From: a virus
DNA: 34,390 nt
Virus record (IMG/VR): IMGVR_UViG_3300027754_000257
Coordinates: 1 to 34,390 of that record
Reading direction: 5' to 3' (one strand)
The notes below the pieces were generated by a model, which did no database searches, was not told the origin of the DNA, and was given only the letters and a program-made list of their open reading frames with translations. The position numbers and the translations under genes are program-made. This document shows positions 20,860 to 29,808 of the stretch, piece by piece (within the stretch, counting starts at the first letter, position 1; the number at the start of each line of letters is the position of its first letter).

Positions 20860-22911
20860 ATGGAAAATCTAAACACCGACACCCAGGCCATTGAGGTCAT
20901 GGACCTTGATGAATTGCAGGGCATCATCAGCATGGAGCTGACTGATGCAGTCAGTTACATTGACACCGACCTGAGTCCCATCCGAGCCAAGGGCACCGAG
21001 TATTACCGCGGTGACTTGTTCGGCAGCGAGGAAGAGGGTAGAAGCCAAGTGGTGGCGATGGAGGTGCGAGATACCGTTAGCGCAATGATGCCCAGCCTGA
21101 TGCGGATATTCTTCAGCACCGAGAACACCGTTGAGTTTGTGCCAACAGGGCCAGAGGACGTTGCCAACGCACAGCAGGCCACCGACTACTGCAACTTTAT
21201 CTTTAACTCTGACAACAACGGTTTCCTGACCACCTACGCCACCTTTAAAGACAGCCTGGTGCGGAAGTGCGGCATTATGAAGTGCTGGTGGGAGGAGGAC
21301 GAGACTGTCCGCATTGAGGAATACTCTGGGCTGGATGACCAGACGCTGCAGATATTGATGCAAGAGCAGACCGATGTGATGGTGATGAACACCTACCCCG
21401 ACCAGATGATGGGTCAGTTGCACGATGTCCAGATCAAGCGGAAGATCAAGGGTGGGCGGGTGCGGATTATGTCGGTGCCGCCCGAGGAACTGCTGCTGGA
21501 CCGTAGGGCCAGGTCATTTGATGATTCAGCCATCATTGCCCACCGCCAGATGGCGACCGTGGCGCAGTTGATTGAGATGGGTTACGAAGAAGATGAGGTG
21601 CGCGAGAACATCACCAGCAACGACCTGGACACCAACGAGGAGTACCTGGCGCGTCAGCCCATGAGCAGCTTTGGTGTGTCTGTTGAGTCTGCCAACCCCA
21701 TGATGGAGCGAGTGCTGTATGTTGAGGCGTACCTGCGGATTGACTACGACAAGGACGGGATTCCTGAGTTGCGGAAGGTCTGCTGCATTGGCAGCGGCTA
21801 CAAGATTGTGCGGAACCTGCCAACGTCCTACATACCGTTTGTTGACTTTCCTTGTGACCCCGAGCCTCACACCTCACCCCTGGAGGCCATGTCAATATTT
21901 GACATCACCCACGACCTGCAGGAGATCAAATCAGAAATCCTAAGAAACACGCTGGACAGCCTAGCGCAGAGCATCCACCCTCGCACTGCAATCGTTGAGG
22001 GCCAAGTCAACATTGACGATGTGCTGAACAACGAGACAGGCGCCATCATCAGGATGAGGGCACCCGGCATGGTGCAGCCGTTCTCCACGCCATTTGTGGG
22101 GCAGGCCGCATTCCCGATGCTGGACTACATTGACCAAATCCGTGAGGACCGTACTGGCATGAGCAAGGCGGCAATGGGATTGAATGCTGATGCCCTGCAG
22201 TCCAGCACTAAGGCCGCGGTGGCAGCAACCATCTCAGCCAGCCAGGGCCGCATTGAGTTAATCAGCCGCCTCATGGCAGAGGGCATGAAGAAACTGTTCA
22301 AGAGCATCTTGTTCCTGGTGACCACCCACCAGGACAAGGCTCGCATGGTGCGCCTGCGGAATGAGTTTGTGCAGATCGACCCCCGAGCCTGGGATGCTGC
22401 AATGGACTGCTCCATCAACATTGGCATGGGCAACGGCGACACCAACGAGCGCGTAGCGGCACTGATGCAGATCAGCGCCAAGCAGCAAGAGGTGCTGACC
22501 CAACTGGGTGTGGTGAATCCCTTGGTGACGCCAGCACAGTACAGCAGCACTTTGCGGAAGATTGTGGAGCTGAACGGGTTTAAAGACCCAGGCCAGTTCT
22601 TCAACCAGATACCCGCCGACTACCAGCCGCCTGCGCCACCCGCACCCAAGCCAACCCCCGAGGAAGTGCTGGCGCAAGTGCAGGCACAGAGCATCCAGGC
22701 CGACATCCAGAAGAAGGCAGCAGAGCTTGAGCTAAGCCGCCAGAAGATGATGATGGATGATGACTTCGCACGGGACAAGATGTACCAGGAGATGGCTCTC
22801 AAGAAGTACGAGCTGGAGCTGAAGTACAACACCCAGATCAACACGGCAGAAATCACGGCTCAACAGAACATTGACCGTGAGCTGCTTAAACAACAAGGAA
22901 CCTTTCAATGA
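20860..22911 (+). CDS. Portal protein
   Basis: The ATG at 20860, directly after the glycosyltransferase stop, gives 683 residues; an earlier TTG would lie inside that gene. Typical portal features are the N-terminal SPIRAKGTEYYRGDLFGSEE region, the large alpha/beta centre (VPPEELLLDRRARSFDDSA, ALIVEG-like strand, EIKSEILRNTLDSLAQS), and a long C-terminal helical barrel region rich in Gln/Lys/Glu (KKAAELELSRQKMMMDDDF). It forms the dodecameric DNA entry ring. Length and position after terL and before scaffold and capsid support it. Confidence 0.85.
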   Translation: MENLNTDTQAIEVMDLDELQGIISMELTDAVSYIDTDLSPIRAKGTEYYRGDLFGSEEEGRSQVVAMEVRDTVSAMMPSLMRIFFSTENTVEFVPTGPEDVANAQQATDYCNFIFNSDNNGFLTTYATFKDSLVRKCGIMKCWWEEDETVRIEEYSGLDDQTLQILMQEQTDVMVMNTYPDQMMGQLHDVQIKRKIKGGRVRIMSVPPEELLLDRRARSFDDSAIIAHRQMATVAQLIEMGYEEDEVRENITSNDLDTNEEYLARQPMSSFGVSVESANPMMERVLYVEAYLRIDYDKDGIPELRKVCCIGSGYKIVRNLPTSYIPFVDFPCDPEPHTSPLEAMSIFDITHDLQEIKSEILRNTLDSLAQSIHPRTAIVEGQVNIDDVLNNETGAIIRMRAPGMVQPFSTPFVGQAAFPMLDYIDQIREDRTGMSKAAMGLNADALQSSTKAAVAATISASQGRIELISRLMAEGMKKLFKSILFLVTTHQDKARMVRLRNEFVQIDPRAWDAAMDCSINIGMGNGDTNERVAALMQISAKQQEVLTQLGVVNPLVTPAQYSSTLRKIVELNGFKDPGQFFNQIPADYQPPAPPAPKPTPEEVLAQVQAQSIQADIQKKAAELELSRQKMMMDDDFARDKMYQEMALKKYELELKYNTQINTAEITAQQNIDRELLKQQGTFQ

Positions 22912-23171
22912 CCGAGGACGTTATCCGCAAGGGCACAAAGTCAGAGCTACTGCTCCAAGACGAGGTTTTTACCGATGCCCTGCAACAGTTGCAAGATATG
23001 CAGATTTTCAAGTGGAAGACAAGCCTTCCTGATGAGACTGCAAAGCGTGAGCAGGCGTGGCTGATGATTCAAGTCATCGACAACCTGCGAACAGAGTTGA
23101 AAAAGATGGTGGATAACGGCTGGATTGAGCGCAAGAAACTTGAGCGTTCAGGAAAATTGAAAGGAATCTGA
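22908..23171 (+). CDS. Small conserved head-region protein
   Basis: This 87-residue protein is ATGA-coupled to portal. It is helical and charged (DEVFTDALQQLQDMQIFKWK, then WLMIQVIDNLRTELKKMVDN). Proteins of this size and pattern often sit between portal and scaffold in podoviruses. The role is unknown. Confidence 0.7.
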   Translation: MTEDVIRKGTKSELLLQDEVFTDALQQLQDMQIFKWKTSLPDETAKREQAWLMIQVIDNLRTELKKMVDNGWIERKKLERSGKLKGI

Positions 23172-23172
23172 A

Positions 23173-24114
23173 ATGGATAATTTAAATGTTGCCAACGCGG
23201 CAAGTGCTATCAGCGCGATGTTGCCATCAGAAGATGGGGACCAGCAAGACGTTGAGATGCAGGAAGAGTTGACGCAAGTTGACTCAGCGGCTCCAGAGGA
23301 GGAATTGCAAGACTCTGATGGGGAACAGTCTGATGAGGTTGAGGCCGAGGAGGAGGAGGACAAACCACCCGTATTCACCGTCAAAGTTGACGGCAAGAAT
23401 GTCGAGGTCACGCTTGAAGAACTTCGCAAAGGCTACAGCCGAGAAGCAGACTACACCCGCAAGACTCAGCAAGTGTCCGAGGAGCGAAGAGCGTTCCAGG
23501 CAGAGGCTGACCTTGTGCGGACGGAGCGCCAACAGTATTCCCAGTTGCTGGGTTCACTCCAGGCGCAACTTCAGCAAAACGCTGCACCGCAAATCGACAT
23601 GGATCGTCTTTACAACGAAGACCCAATCGAGTGGGTGCGGCAAAAGGAACTTGCAAGAGATGCCGAGAAAGTACACGCTGCCATTGTTTCCGAGAAGCAG
23701 CGACTCTCTCACATCCAGGCGCAAGAGCAATACCAGTCCATGCAGGCACACCTCGCACAACAGCAAGATGCCATGCTCAAAGCCATTCCCGAGTGGAGCA
23801 ATCCAGACAAGGCGAAGGCTGAAAAGACGTTGCTGATTGAGTGGGGGCAGAAGCTAGGCTTTTCCTCTGACGAGCTGAAGAATATTTTTGACCACAGGGC
23901 TGTCGTTGCGCTGCGTAAGGCTGCGCTGTACGACCAGATGATGACCAAGAGGGGCAACATCAGGCCAGCGGTCAACAATGGGCCTAAACCCGCCAAGCCA
24001 GGCGCAGCGGGGCGAATGGACAACACAACTGACTCAAGACGGTCGCAACAAAGACTTGCTAAAACTGGTCGCGTCAACGATGCGGCTTCCGCAATTGAAC
24101 ATCTTTTGAGGTAA
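23173..24114 (+). CDS. Scaffolding protein
   Basis: This 313-residue protein with AAGGA upstream has a very acidic N terminus (residues 20-65, EVEAEEEEDKP), a short VFTVKVDGKNVEVTLEELRK motif, a long Gln/Glu-rich coiled coil (about 95-205) and a basic C terminus (RRSQQRLAKTGRVNDAASA) suited to bind the capsid inner surface. It directly precedes the major capsid gene, as usual. Confidence 0.85.
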   Translation: MDNLNVANAASAISAMLPSEDGDQQDVEMQEELTQVDSAAPEEELQDSDGEQSDEVEAEEEEDKPPVFTVKVDGKNVEVTLEELRKGYSREADYTRKTQQVSEERRAFQAEADLVRTERQQYSQLLGSLQAQLQQNAAPQIDMDRLYNEDPIEWVRQKELARDAEKVHAAIVSEKQRLSHIQAQEQYQSMQAHLAQQQDAMLKAIPEWSNPDKAKAEKTLLIEWGQKLGFSSDELKNIFDHRAVVALRKAALYDQMMTKRGNIRPAVNNGPKPAKPGAAGRMDNTTDSRRSQQRLAKTGRVNDAASAIEHLLR

Positions 24115-24120
24115 TTCAAA

Positions 24121-25077
24121 ATGGCTATCGTAACTAACACGTTCACGACATTTGCCGCCAAAGGCATTCGTGAAAATCTCGCAAATATTATCTACAACAT
24201 CTCACCAGAGGAGACACCGTTCCAAAGTAATATTGGAAAAGACAGCGTGCAAAACACGCTATATGAATGGCAAACGGACTCGTTACAGGCGGCTCAAACT
24301 AATGCTCAGCTTGAAGGGGACGATATTGGCACGTATGACCCTGTTACCGCAACGGTGCGGATGCAGAACTATGTGCAGATCAGCCGCAAAACGGTTGTGC
24401 TGTCCAACACTGAGGAGATTGTCAACAAGGCTGGACGTAAGTCTGAGTTGGCCTATCAGTTGGCTAAGAAGGGCGCTGAGCTGAAGCGTGATATGGAATT
24501 GGTGATGGTTCAAAGCCAGGTCGCAAGTGCAGGCAGCACCAGTGCTGCACGTACTACAGGCTCTGTTTTGGCTTTCATCAAGACCAACACTGATACTACT
24601 GGCACTGACCCGTCTTACACAACGCTGCCAAACAGCTTGCGTACCGATGGCACTGTTCGGACCTTCACTGAAACTATTCTCAAGAATGTGATTCAAAAGA
24701 CCTGGACCTCTGGCGGTACACCGAAAATCCTGATGACAGGCCCGGTGAACAAGCAGCGCGTTAGCGGATTTGCAGGTATTGCTGCAACCCGCTACAACAT
24801 TGAAGGTGGCGCTAAACCCGCCACTATCGTTGGCGCGGCTGATGTCTATGTCAGTGATTTTGGCAATGTGACGGTGGTGGCGAACAGGTTCCAGCGTGAG
24901 CGTGATGCGCTGGTGTTGGACCCTGAGTACGCATCAGTTGCGTACCTGCGTCCTTTCCAGCAGATCGAGCTGGCGAAGACGGGTGACGCTGAAAAGCGTC
25001 TGTTGATTGTTGAGTATGGCCTCAAGATCACGAGTGAGAATGCTCACGGTCTTGCTGCTGATTTGATAACGTCCTAA
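24121..25077 (+). CDS. Major capsid protein (SU10/DUF5309 type)
   Basis: This 318-residue protein has GAGGT upstream. The start AAKGIRENLANIIYNISPEETPF is the signature of the SU10-type (DUF5309) HK97-fold capsid family, followed by TLYEWQTDSL and VQISRKTVVLSNTEE. The C-terminal part (DVYVSDFGNVTVVANRFQR, then LDPEYASVAYLRPFQQIELA) also matches. It forms the icosahedral shell, with the scaffold gene immediately upstream. Its stop is followed by a hairpin described separately. Confidence 0.95.
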   Translation: MAIVTNTFTTFAAKGIRENLANIIYNISPEETPFQSNIGKDSVQNTLYEWQTDSLQAAQTNAQLEGDDIGTYDPVTATVRMQNYVQISRKTVVLSNTEEIVNKAGRKSELAYQLAKKGAELKRDMELVMVQSQVASAGSTSAARTTGSVLAFIKTNTDTTGTDPSYTTLPNSLRTDGTVRTFTETILKNVIQKTWTSGGTPKILMTGPVNKQRVSGFAGIAATRYNIEGGAKPATIVGAADVYVSDFGNVTVVANRFQRERDALVLDPEYASVAYLRPFQQIELAKTGDAEKRLLIVEYGLKITSENAHGLAADLITS

Positions 25078-25078
25078 C

Positions 25079-25118
25079 AGGAGGGGTGGGCCAGGGCAAC
25101 CTGGTCCACCTTCAAAAG
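25079..25118 (+). promoter_or_regulatory. Ribosome binding site separated from its AUG by a GNRA hairpin
   Basis: AGGAGG (25079-25084) is followed at once by an 11-bp stem, GGTGGGCCAGG (25085-25095) with CCTGGTCCACC (25100-25110), with one G-U pair and a GCAA loop, and then by 8 bases before the ATG at 25119. With the hairpin folded the spacing becomes an ideal 8 bases. No T-run follows, so it is not an intrinsic terminator. Confidence 0.65.
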
Positions 25119-25433
25119 ATGGAAACACGACTCTTTGACAGAAATGATGTCACAGGCATCACCAGGCTCTGGCACTATGACCCCGAGACTGACGAGGCAA
25201 CCATTGAGACTCAGCAGGATGTCTCCAATGTGGTGGAGGAGAACAAGGACCAGTTCAACGCCATCGACAACAAGGCCAACTGGACAGGCGAGTGGCACAA
25301 GGTGGCAAGCATTCCACTGAACATCTACTACGAATTGCAGGCCAGCGGCAAGATCACAGATCAAGCCTACATGAAACGCTGGCTCAATGACCCCGACAAC
25401 CGATTCTTCAGAACACGACCAGGAAAAGTATGA
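25119..25433 (+). CDS. Small head-region protein
   Basis: I choose the ATG at 25119 (METRLFDRNDVTGITRLWHY; 104 residues) because upstream codons lie inside a strong hairpin and the nearest GTG touches the Shine-Dalgarno sequence. The protein has an N-terminal beta-like section (YDPETDEATIETQQDVSNV), then a helical WHKVASIPLNIYYELQASGK and NDPDNRFFRTRPGKV. It lies between capsid and glycosyltransferase. Its function is unknown; it may be a minor head protein. Confidence 0.7.
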   Translation: METRLFDRNDVTGITRLWHYDPETDEATIETQQDVSNVVEENKDQFNAIDNKANWTGEWHKVASIPLNIYYELQASGKITDQAYMKRWLNDPDNRFFRTRPGKV

Positions 25434-26065
25434 AGATTATTGCGGTTTGCACTCCGGCGCGTGACATGGTTCACACGCAATATGCCTATTGCCTGGTGAA
25501 CATGGTGGCATATCACGCCTGCAATACGGATGACCGCATTGACCTCAAAATCATGCAGGGTACGCTGATACAGAACCAGAGGGCAGAGCTGGCGCTGGAC
25601 GCCATGCGCGAGGGCTGCAGCCACATCCTGTTCATTGACTCAGACATGACCTTCCCGCAGGACATGATTCAGCGGCTGATGGCGCATGACCTAGACATTG
25701 TGGCAACCAACTGCGCCAGGCGCCGTATGCCAACAGGCCCAACTGCCAAGATTGGCAACAGGTTGGTGTACAGCACCCTGCAGGACCACGGGCTGCAGGA
25801 GGTGGACACCATTGGCATGGGCGTCATGCTGATCAAGGCAGACGTATTTAAGAAGATGTCCGAGCCTTGGTTTGAGACTCCCTGGCGCAATGACAAGCGT
25901 GGCTATGTCGGCGAGGATGTGTTCTTCTGTTTAAAGGCCAAAGAGATTGGGTATAAAATCTACATTGACCACGATGTCTCGCGGGAGATAGGGCACATAG
26001 GCACCTTTGAATTCCGACACGAACACACATGGGTGGTCAAGGACTTGCAGGACAAGGAGGCATAA
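25430..26065 (+). CDS. Glycosyltransferase, GT-A fold with DSD motif
   Basis: This 211-residue protein is ATGA-coupled to the gene before it, with AGGAAAAG upstream. MKIIAVCTPARDMVHTQYAY leads to a nucleotide-sugar region; HILFIDSDMTFPQDMI holds the D-x-D metal motif (70-72). GEDVFFCLKAKEIGYKIYID and REIGHIGTFEF are typical of phage family 2 or Anp1-like glycosyltransferases. It is the second such enzyme within the head gene block. The sugar acceptor is unknown. Confidence 0.8.
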   Translation: MKIIAVCTPARDMVHTQYAYCLVNMVAYHACNTDDRIDLKIMQGTLIQNQRAELALDAMREGCSHILFIDSDMTFPQDMIQRLMAHDLDIVATNCARRRMPTGPTAKIGNRLVYSTLQDHGLQEVDTIGMGVMLIKADVFKKMSEPWFETPWRNDKRGYVGEDVFFCLKAKEIGYKIYIDHDVSREIGHIGTFEFRHEHTWVVKDLQDKEA

Positions 26066-26689
26066 ATGGCACTCACGACCTACACCGAGCTGAAAGCATC
26101 AGTTGCTGATTGGCTCAATCGCACTGACCTGACAGCGGCAATTGCTGACTTCATCAGTCTTGCAGAGGCTCAGATGGAGCGCGTCCTGCGGAACAGGAAT
26201 ATGCTGACCCGAGGCACGGGCAACATCACCGCCGAGTACAACGCACTTCCAGCGGACTTCCTTGATGGCTTGACGCTGAAGCTCACTGGCACCAACCCCA
26301 TCACACCACTCCAGTTTGAGACACTCAACAACCTGGACCAGCTGCAAAACACCACCTACGTGTCTAATGGCAAGCCGCTGTTCTACGCCATCATCGGGAC
26401 CAACTTCCGAGTCCTGCCGATACCTGACAGCACCTACGCCTACGAGATTGACTACTACGCCAAGCTGGCAAAGTTGAGCGTGAGCAACACAACCAACTGG
26501 CTGCTGACCCAGGCGCCTGACATTTACCTGTACGGCGCATTGCTGCAGGCTGCGCCTTACCTGCAGAATGACGAGCGTATACCCGTCTGGGTGGCGCTGT
26601 ACACCAAGGGCATTGAAGACTTACGCCTCGCTGACAACAGATCGACACAGGCTGGGACTATGCTTGCAAGAGCAAGAACACTAGGATAA
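26066..26689 (+). CDS. Head-tail adaptor protein (SU10-type)
   Basis: This 207-residue protein follows a GGAGG ribosome site. YTELKASVADWLNRTDLTAA, ISLAEAQMERVLRNRNM and the beta-rich centre with LPADFLDGLTLKL, then YEIDYYAKLAKLS, correspond to the phage adaptor family found with SU10-type capsids. It should sit under the portal as the first neck ring. The position before the tail fibre gene agrees. Confidence 0.8.
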   Translation: MALTTYTELKASVADWLNRTDLTAAIADFISLAEAQMERVLRNRNMLTRGTGNITAEYNALPADFLDGLTLKLTGTNPITPLQFETLNNLDQLQNTTYVSNGKPLFYAIIGTNFRVLPIPDSTYAYEIDYYAKLAKLSVSNTTNWLLTQAPDIYLYGALLQAAPYLQNDERIPVWVALYTKGIEDLRLADNRSTQAGTMLARARTLG

Positions 26690-26692
26690 ATC

Positions 26693-28996
26693 ATGGCAGA
26701 TACCACGACAACCAACCTACTCCTGACCAAGCCAGAAGTTGGAGCCAGCACCGACACCTGGGGCACCAAGGTCAACACTGACCTTGACCTGGTAGATGCA
26801 CTGTTCACGGCGGGTGGCACAGGCACATCAGTTGGCCTCAATGTTGGCGCTGGCAAGACGCTGGCAGTTGCCGGGACGCTGACAGCCACAGGCACCACCA
26901 GCCTGACATCACCAGCAGCCACCACCAGCATCACCACGCCATCCACAACCTTTGCCTTGGTCAACACCACCGCAACCACCGTCAACCTGGCTGGCGCTGC
27001 TACAGCCTTAAACCTTGGTGCTGCCACTGGCACTGCCACGGTTAACAACACCACCCTGGCTGCAAAGGCCATCACAGCCAGCACCACCCTGGGCGTGACG
27101 GGAGCAACAACACTGTCAGCGGCATTGACCTACGGCGGGATTACGCTGACCAATGCCGTGACAGGCACTGGCAAGATGGTGCTGGACACCTCACCGACTT
27201 TGGTCACCCCTGCCCTTGGTACCCCATCAGCATTGGTCGGCACAAACATCACAGGAACTGCCACAGCATTCACTGCAAGCAATGTCACGACAAATGCCAA
27301 CCTGACAGGTGGAGTAACGTCAGTTGGCAATGCCGCTACTGTTGTCACCAACGCCAACCTGACAGGTGGAGTAACGTCAGTTGGCAATGCCGCTACTGTT
27401 GTCACCAACGCCAACCTCACGGGCGACATTACGTCTGTTGGAAACGCCACTACGCTGACCAATGCCCCTGTAATTGCCAAGGTGCTGACAGGCTATGTAT
27501 CAGGTGCAGGCACAGTGGCGGCGACAGACTCAATTCTGCAAGCAATCCAAAAGCTAAACGGCAATGATGCCACCAATGCCAACCTGACAGGCGCAGTCAC
27601 ATCAGTTGGTAACGCAACGTCTTTAGGTTCGTTTACTTCGCTGCAACTTCTTGGCGCATTGACAGACGAGACAGGCACAGGTTCGGCTGTATTTGCTACA
27701 AGTCCAACGCTTGTTACGCCAGCACTAGGTACACCTTCGGCATTGGTTGGAACAAACATCACAGGTACTGCAACAGCATTCACGGCTTCTAACGTCACAA
27801 CAAATGCAAACCTGACAGGCGCAGTCACATCAGTCGGAAATGCCGCTTCCCTTGGTTCATTTACTTCGCTGCAATTGCTCACTGCCTTAACTGACGAGAC
27901 AGGCACAGGTGCGAATGTCTTTGCTACAAGTCCAACGCTTGTTACACCAGCACTTGGCGCAGCCACCGCAACGAGCATCGTGTCCTCAGGCACAGCCGCA
28001 AGCAGCTTTACCGTGACGAGCGGGTCAGCCGTACCACTGACGATTACCAATGTCGGTACGGGGAATAGTTTTGTTGTTGAAGATTCAGCAAGTACGGATG
28101 CTTCGCCGTTTGTGATTGATGCTGCTGGAAATGTGGGCGCGGGTTTAGCCCCCACAACAAAACTGCAAGTTACTGGAGCAGGCACTACGGCAGCGTTTTA
28201 TACCAATAGCGATGCGTCTGGGTCTACTGTTTATTTGCAATCGTCTGGGGGCGCTGCGGGTGATGGTGGACAAATCCTGTTTGGCGCATCACAAGGCGTT
28301 TTTGCTGGTATCAAAGCACTTCTCACTAACGGTACTGGGCCTGCTGGTGACTTGGTATTTCAGACTCGAACAACGTCAGGTAATGTTGTTGAGCGAATAC
28401 GGATTGAGGCGGGTGGAAACGTAGGGGTTGGCGGTACTGCTGGAGCAGACACTTCTTTTGGTGTTTTGGGAACTTTTAAAACATCAGCGGCAATTTCAAG
28501 GGTTGTTCGTGCTTTTGGGACTATTCCATCAGCTACTACAACCACAGCGCGTGGTTTTGGCACTGACTTGTCTACTGAAGCCGCAGCGTTTACCTTAGGC
28601 AGTCTTCAACATTTTGGTGCTCTGCAATCTACGATTGGCGCGTCATCGGCGGTGACAAACCAGATTGGTTTTCTTGCTGAATCCAACCTCACTGGAGCCA
28701 CCAACAACTACGGCTTCTTCAGCAACATAGCATCAGGCACTAACCGCTACAACTTTTATGCAAACGGGACTGCGGATAACTACTTTGCTGGGAGCGTGGG
28801 GATTGGGTCAACAGCAAACGCATCTGCAATACTAGACGCACAAAGCACCACCAAGGGCGTGCGTATGCCAAACATGACTACCACGCAAAAGAACGCGATT
28901 GCTAGTCCTGCAGCAGGCTTGATAGTGTTTGATACAACACTTGCAAAACTTGCTGTTTACTCAGGCACTGCTTGGCAGACCGTCACATCTATTTAA
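26693..28996 (+). CDS. Tail fibre protein with beta-strand repeats
   Basis: This 767-residue protein starts in a TAAATCATG junction with AGGAT upstream. N terminus: [20 protein letters not shown], the attachment motif of many podovirus and myovirus fibres. Residues about 60-440 are Thr/Ala/Gly/Val repeats ([19 protein letters not shown]), giving a fibrous beta shaft; some units are identical at DNA level. The later part has virion-surface type modules ([35 protein letters not shown]), and the C terminus ([19 protein letters not shown], then [17 protein letters not shown]) is a typical fibre tip. It is likely the receptor-binding protein. Confidence 0.9.
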   Translation: MADTTTTNLLLTKPEVGASTDTWGTKVNTDLDLVDALFTAGGTGTSVGLNVGAGKTLAVAGTLTATGTTSLTSPAATTSITTPSTTFALVNTTATTVNLAGAATALNLGAATGTATVNNTTLAAKAITASTTLGVTGATTLSAALTYGGITLTNAVTGTGKMVLDTSPTLVTPALGTPSALVGTNITGTATAFTASNVTTNANLTGGVTSVGNAATVVTNANLTGGVTSVGNAATVVTNANLTGDITSVGNATTLTNAPVIAKVLTGYVSGAGTVAATDSILQAIQKLNGNDATNANLTGAVTSVGNATSLGSFTSLQLLGALTDETGTGSAVFATSPTLVTPALGTPSALVGTNITGTATAFTASNVTTNANLTGAVTSVGNAASLGSFTSLQLLTALTDETGTGANVFATSPTLVTPALGAATATSIVSSGTAASSFTVTSGSAVPLTITNVGTGNSFVVEDSASTDASPFVIDAAGNVGAGLAPTTKLQVTGAGTTAAFYTNSDASGSTVYLQSSGGAAGDGGQILFGASQGVFAGIKALLTNGTGPAGDLVFQTRTTSGNVVERIRIEAGGNVGVGGTAGADTSFGVLGTFKTSAAISRVVRAFGTIPSATTTTARGFGTDLSTEAAAFTLGSLQHFGALQSTIGASSAVTNQIGFLAESNLTGATNNYGFFSNIASGTNRYNFYANGTADNYFAGSVGIGSTANASAILDAQSTTKGVRMPNMTTTQKNAIASPAAGLIVFDTTLAKLAVYSGTAWQTVTSI
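27301..27414 (+). repeat. Two exact 57-bp tandem repeats in the tail fibre gene
   Basis: Bases 27301-27357 are identical to 27358-27414 and encode 19-residue units of the type [19 protein letters not shown]. Degenerate copies flank them. Exact identity suggests recent duplication or frequent recombination in the fibre shaft. Confidence 0.9.
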
Positions 28997-28998
28997 TC

Positions 28999-29142
28999 AT
29001 GGAACAAATCACACTTACCCTTACCATCCAAGAGGCCCAGGCCATCCTGCAAGTGTTGGGCGAATTGCCAACTAAATCAGGCGCTTTCCCGTTGACTCAA
29101 AAGTTGGCAGAGCAGGTTCAAGCCCAAGCCAAGAAAGAGTAA
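28999..29142 (+). CDS. Small hypothetical protein after the tail fibre
   Basis: This 47-residue protein (MEQITLTLTIQEAQAILQVL, then ELPTKSGAFPLTQKLAEQ) begins two bases after the tail fibre stop in a TAATCATG junction with no Shine-Dalgarno, suggesting translational coupling. It is likely helical. Short proteins with the ELPTKSGAFPL pattern occur in other phages near tail genes. The role is unknown. Confidence 0.7.
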   Translation: MEQITLTLTIQEAQAILQVLGELPTKSGAFPLTQKLAEQVQAQAKKE

Positions 29143-29145
29143 ATC

Positions 29146-29454
29146 ATGTCCAACACCTACGCATACAAAGTCACCAACCTCATCCGCAACCCAGAGGGAA
29201 TTGTCGTCACGGCGCAGTTTAGTATTACTGCAAGTGACGGGGTTGACAGCTTTACCCACAACTACAATTTTGGCTTTGCAAACAAGCCCGTCACTCCCAC
29301 GCCCTTTTCCAATCTCACCGAGTCCAAAGTAATTGAGTGGATAAAGCGTGATGCAGGCGCTGAGAGCCAGCATGAGGCAAGCGCAGACGCTGAACTCGCA
29401 GCCTACAAACTACGCATGGCAGCGCCTGTGGTGACTGCTGGAGTTCCGTGGTGA
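29146..29454 (+). CDS. Hypothetical protein next to the tail fibre
   Basis: This 102-residue protein starts three bases after the previous stop (TAAATCATG). It is beta-rich in the first half (YAYKVTNLIRNPEGIVVTAQ, then FTHNYNFGFANKP), with a helical, acidic second half (SKVIEWIKRDAGAESQHEAS). Its placement suits a fibre-associated or assembly protein, but I recognise no family with certainty. Confidence 0.65.
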   Translation: MSNTYAYKVTNLIRNPEGIVVTAQFSITASDGVDSFTHNYNFGFANKPVTPTPFSNLTESKVIEWIKRDAGAESQHEASADAELAAYKLRMAAPVVTAGVPW

Positions 29455-29660
29455 CTGAGAAGATGATCAGCGAGACTGAGGCCAAGCTGTCAGTGCATGA
29501 GGCCATCTGCGCTGAACGGTACGAGAGCATCCAGAAGAGTTTTGCTGCTGGCTCAAAGCGCATGGCAAAGCTGGAGTACTTGCTGTACGTTGTGATTGCG
29601 GCAGTTTTGTTTGGGCCAGGTGTAGCGGCTGAGTTTGTCAAGAAAGCACTAGGGCTGTGA
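29451..29660 (+). CDS. Small membrane protein, possible holin component
   Basis: A GTG at 29451 overlaps the previous stop (GTGA), with GGAG about 8 bases upstream; GTG 29448 and ATG 29463 are alternatives. The reading gives 69 residues: a charged N-terminal helix (ISETEAKLSVHEAICAERYE) and one C-terminal membrane segment (LEYLLYVVIAAVLFGPGVAA). The layout resembles XhlA-like lysis accessory proteins. It opens the lysis block. Confidence 0.6.
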   Translation: MTEKMISETEAKLSVHEAICAERYESIQKSFAAGSKRMAKLEYLLYVVIAAVLFGPGVAAEFVKKALGL

Positions 29661-29661
29661 A

Positions 29662-29808
29662 GTGGACTTCTTCGAAATCCTGTCGAAAGCATGGCCCATC
29701 CTGCTGGCAATCATCACGCTGATCATCGTATTGGCTAAACTCGATTTGCGGGTGGCAGTGTTAGAGGAGAAGATTAAAACGCTTTTTGAAATGTGGAACA
29801 AGAAATGA
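29662..29808 (+). CDS. Small membrane protein with GTG start
   Basis: GTG at 29662 begins 48 residues: DFFEILSKAWPILLAIITLI, a membrane segment, then a charged heptad-like tail (LDLRVAVLEEKIKTLFEMWN). AGGG lies about 7 bases before the GTG. It ends in an ATGA overlap with the next gene. It is one of several single-segment membrane proteins here and could be a holin, antiholin or spanin part. Confidence 0.55.
   Translation: MDFFEILSKAWPILLAIITLIIVLAKLDLRVAVLEEKIKTLFEMWNKK

Noticed and set aside
27493-28185. Minus-strand open frame of 230 codons inside the tail fibre gene
   Set aside because: It is a mirror of the repetitive Thr/Ala/Val codons of the fibre; the sense frame has clear N- and C-terminal fibre motifs.
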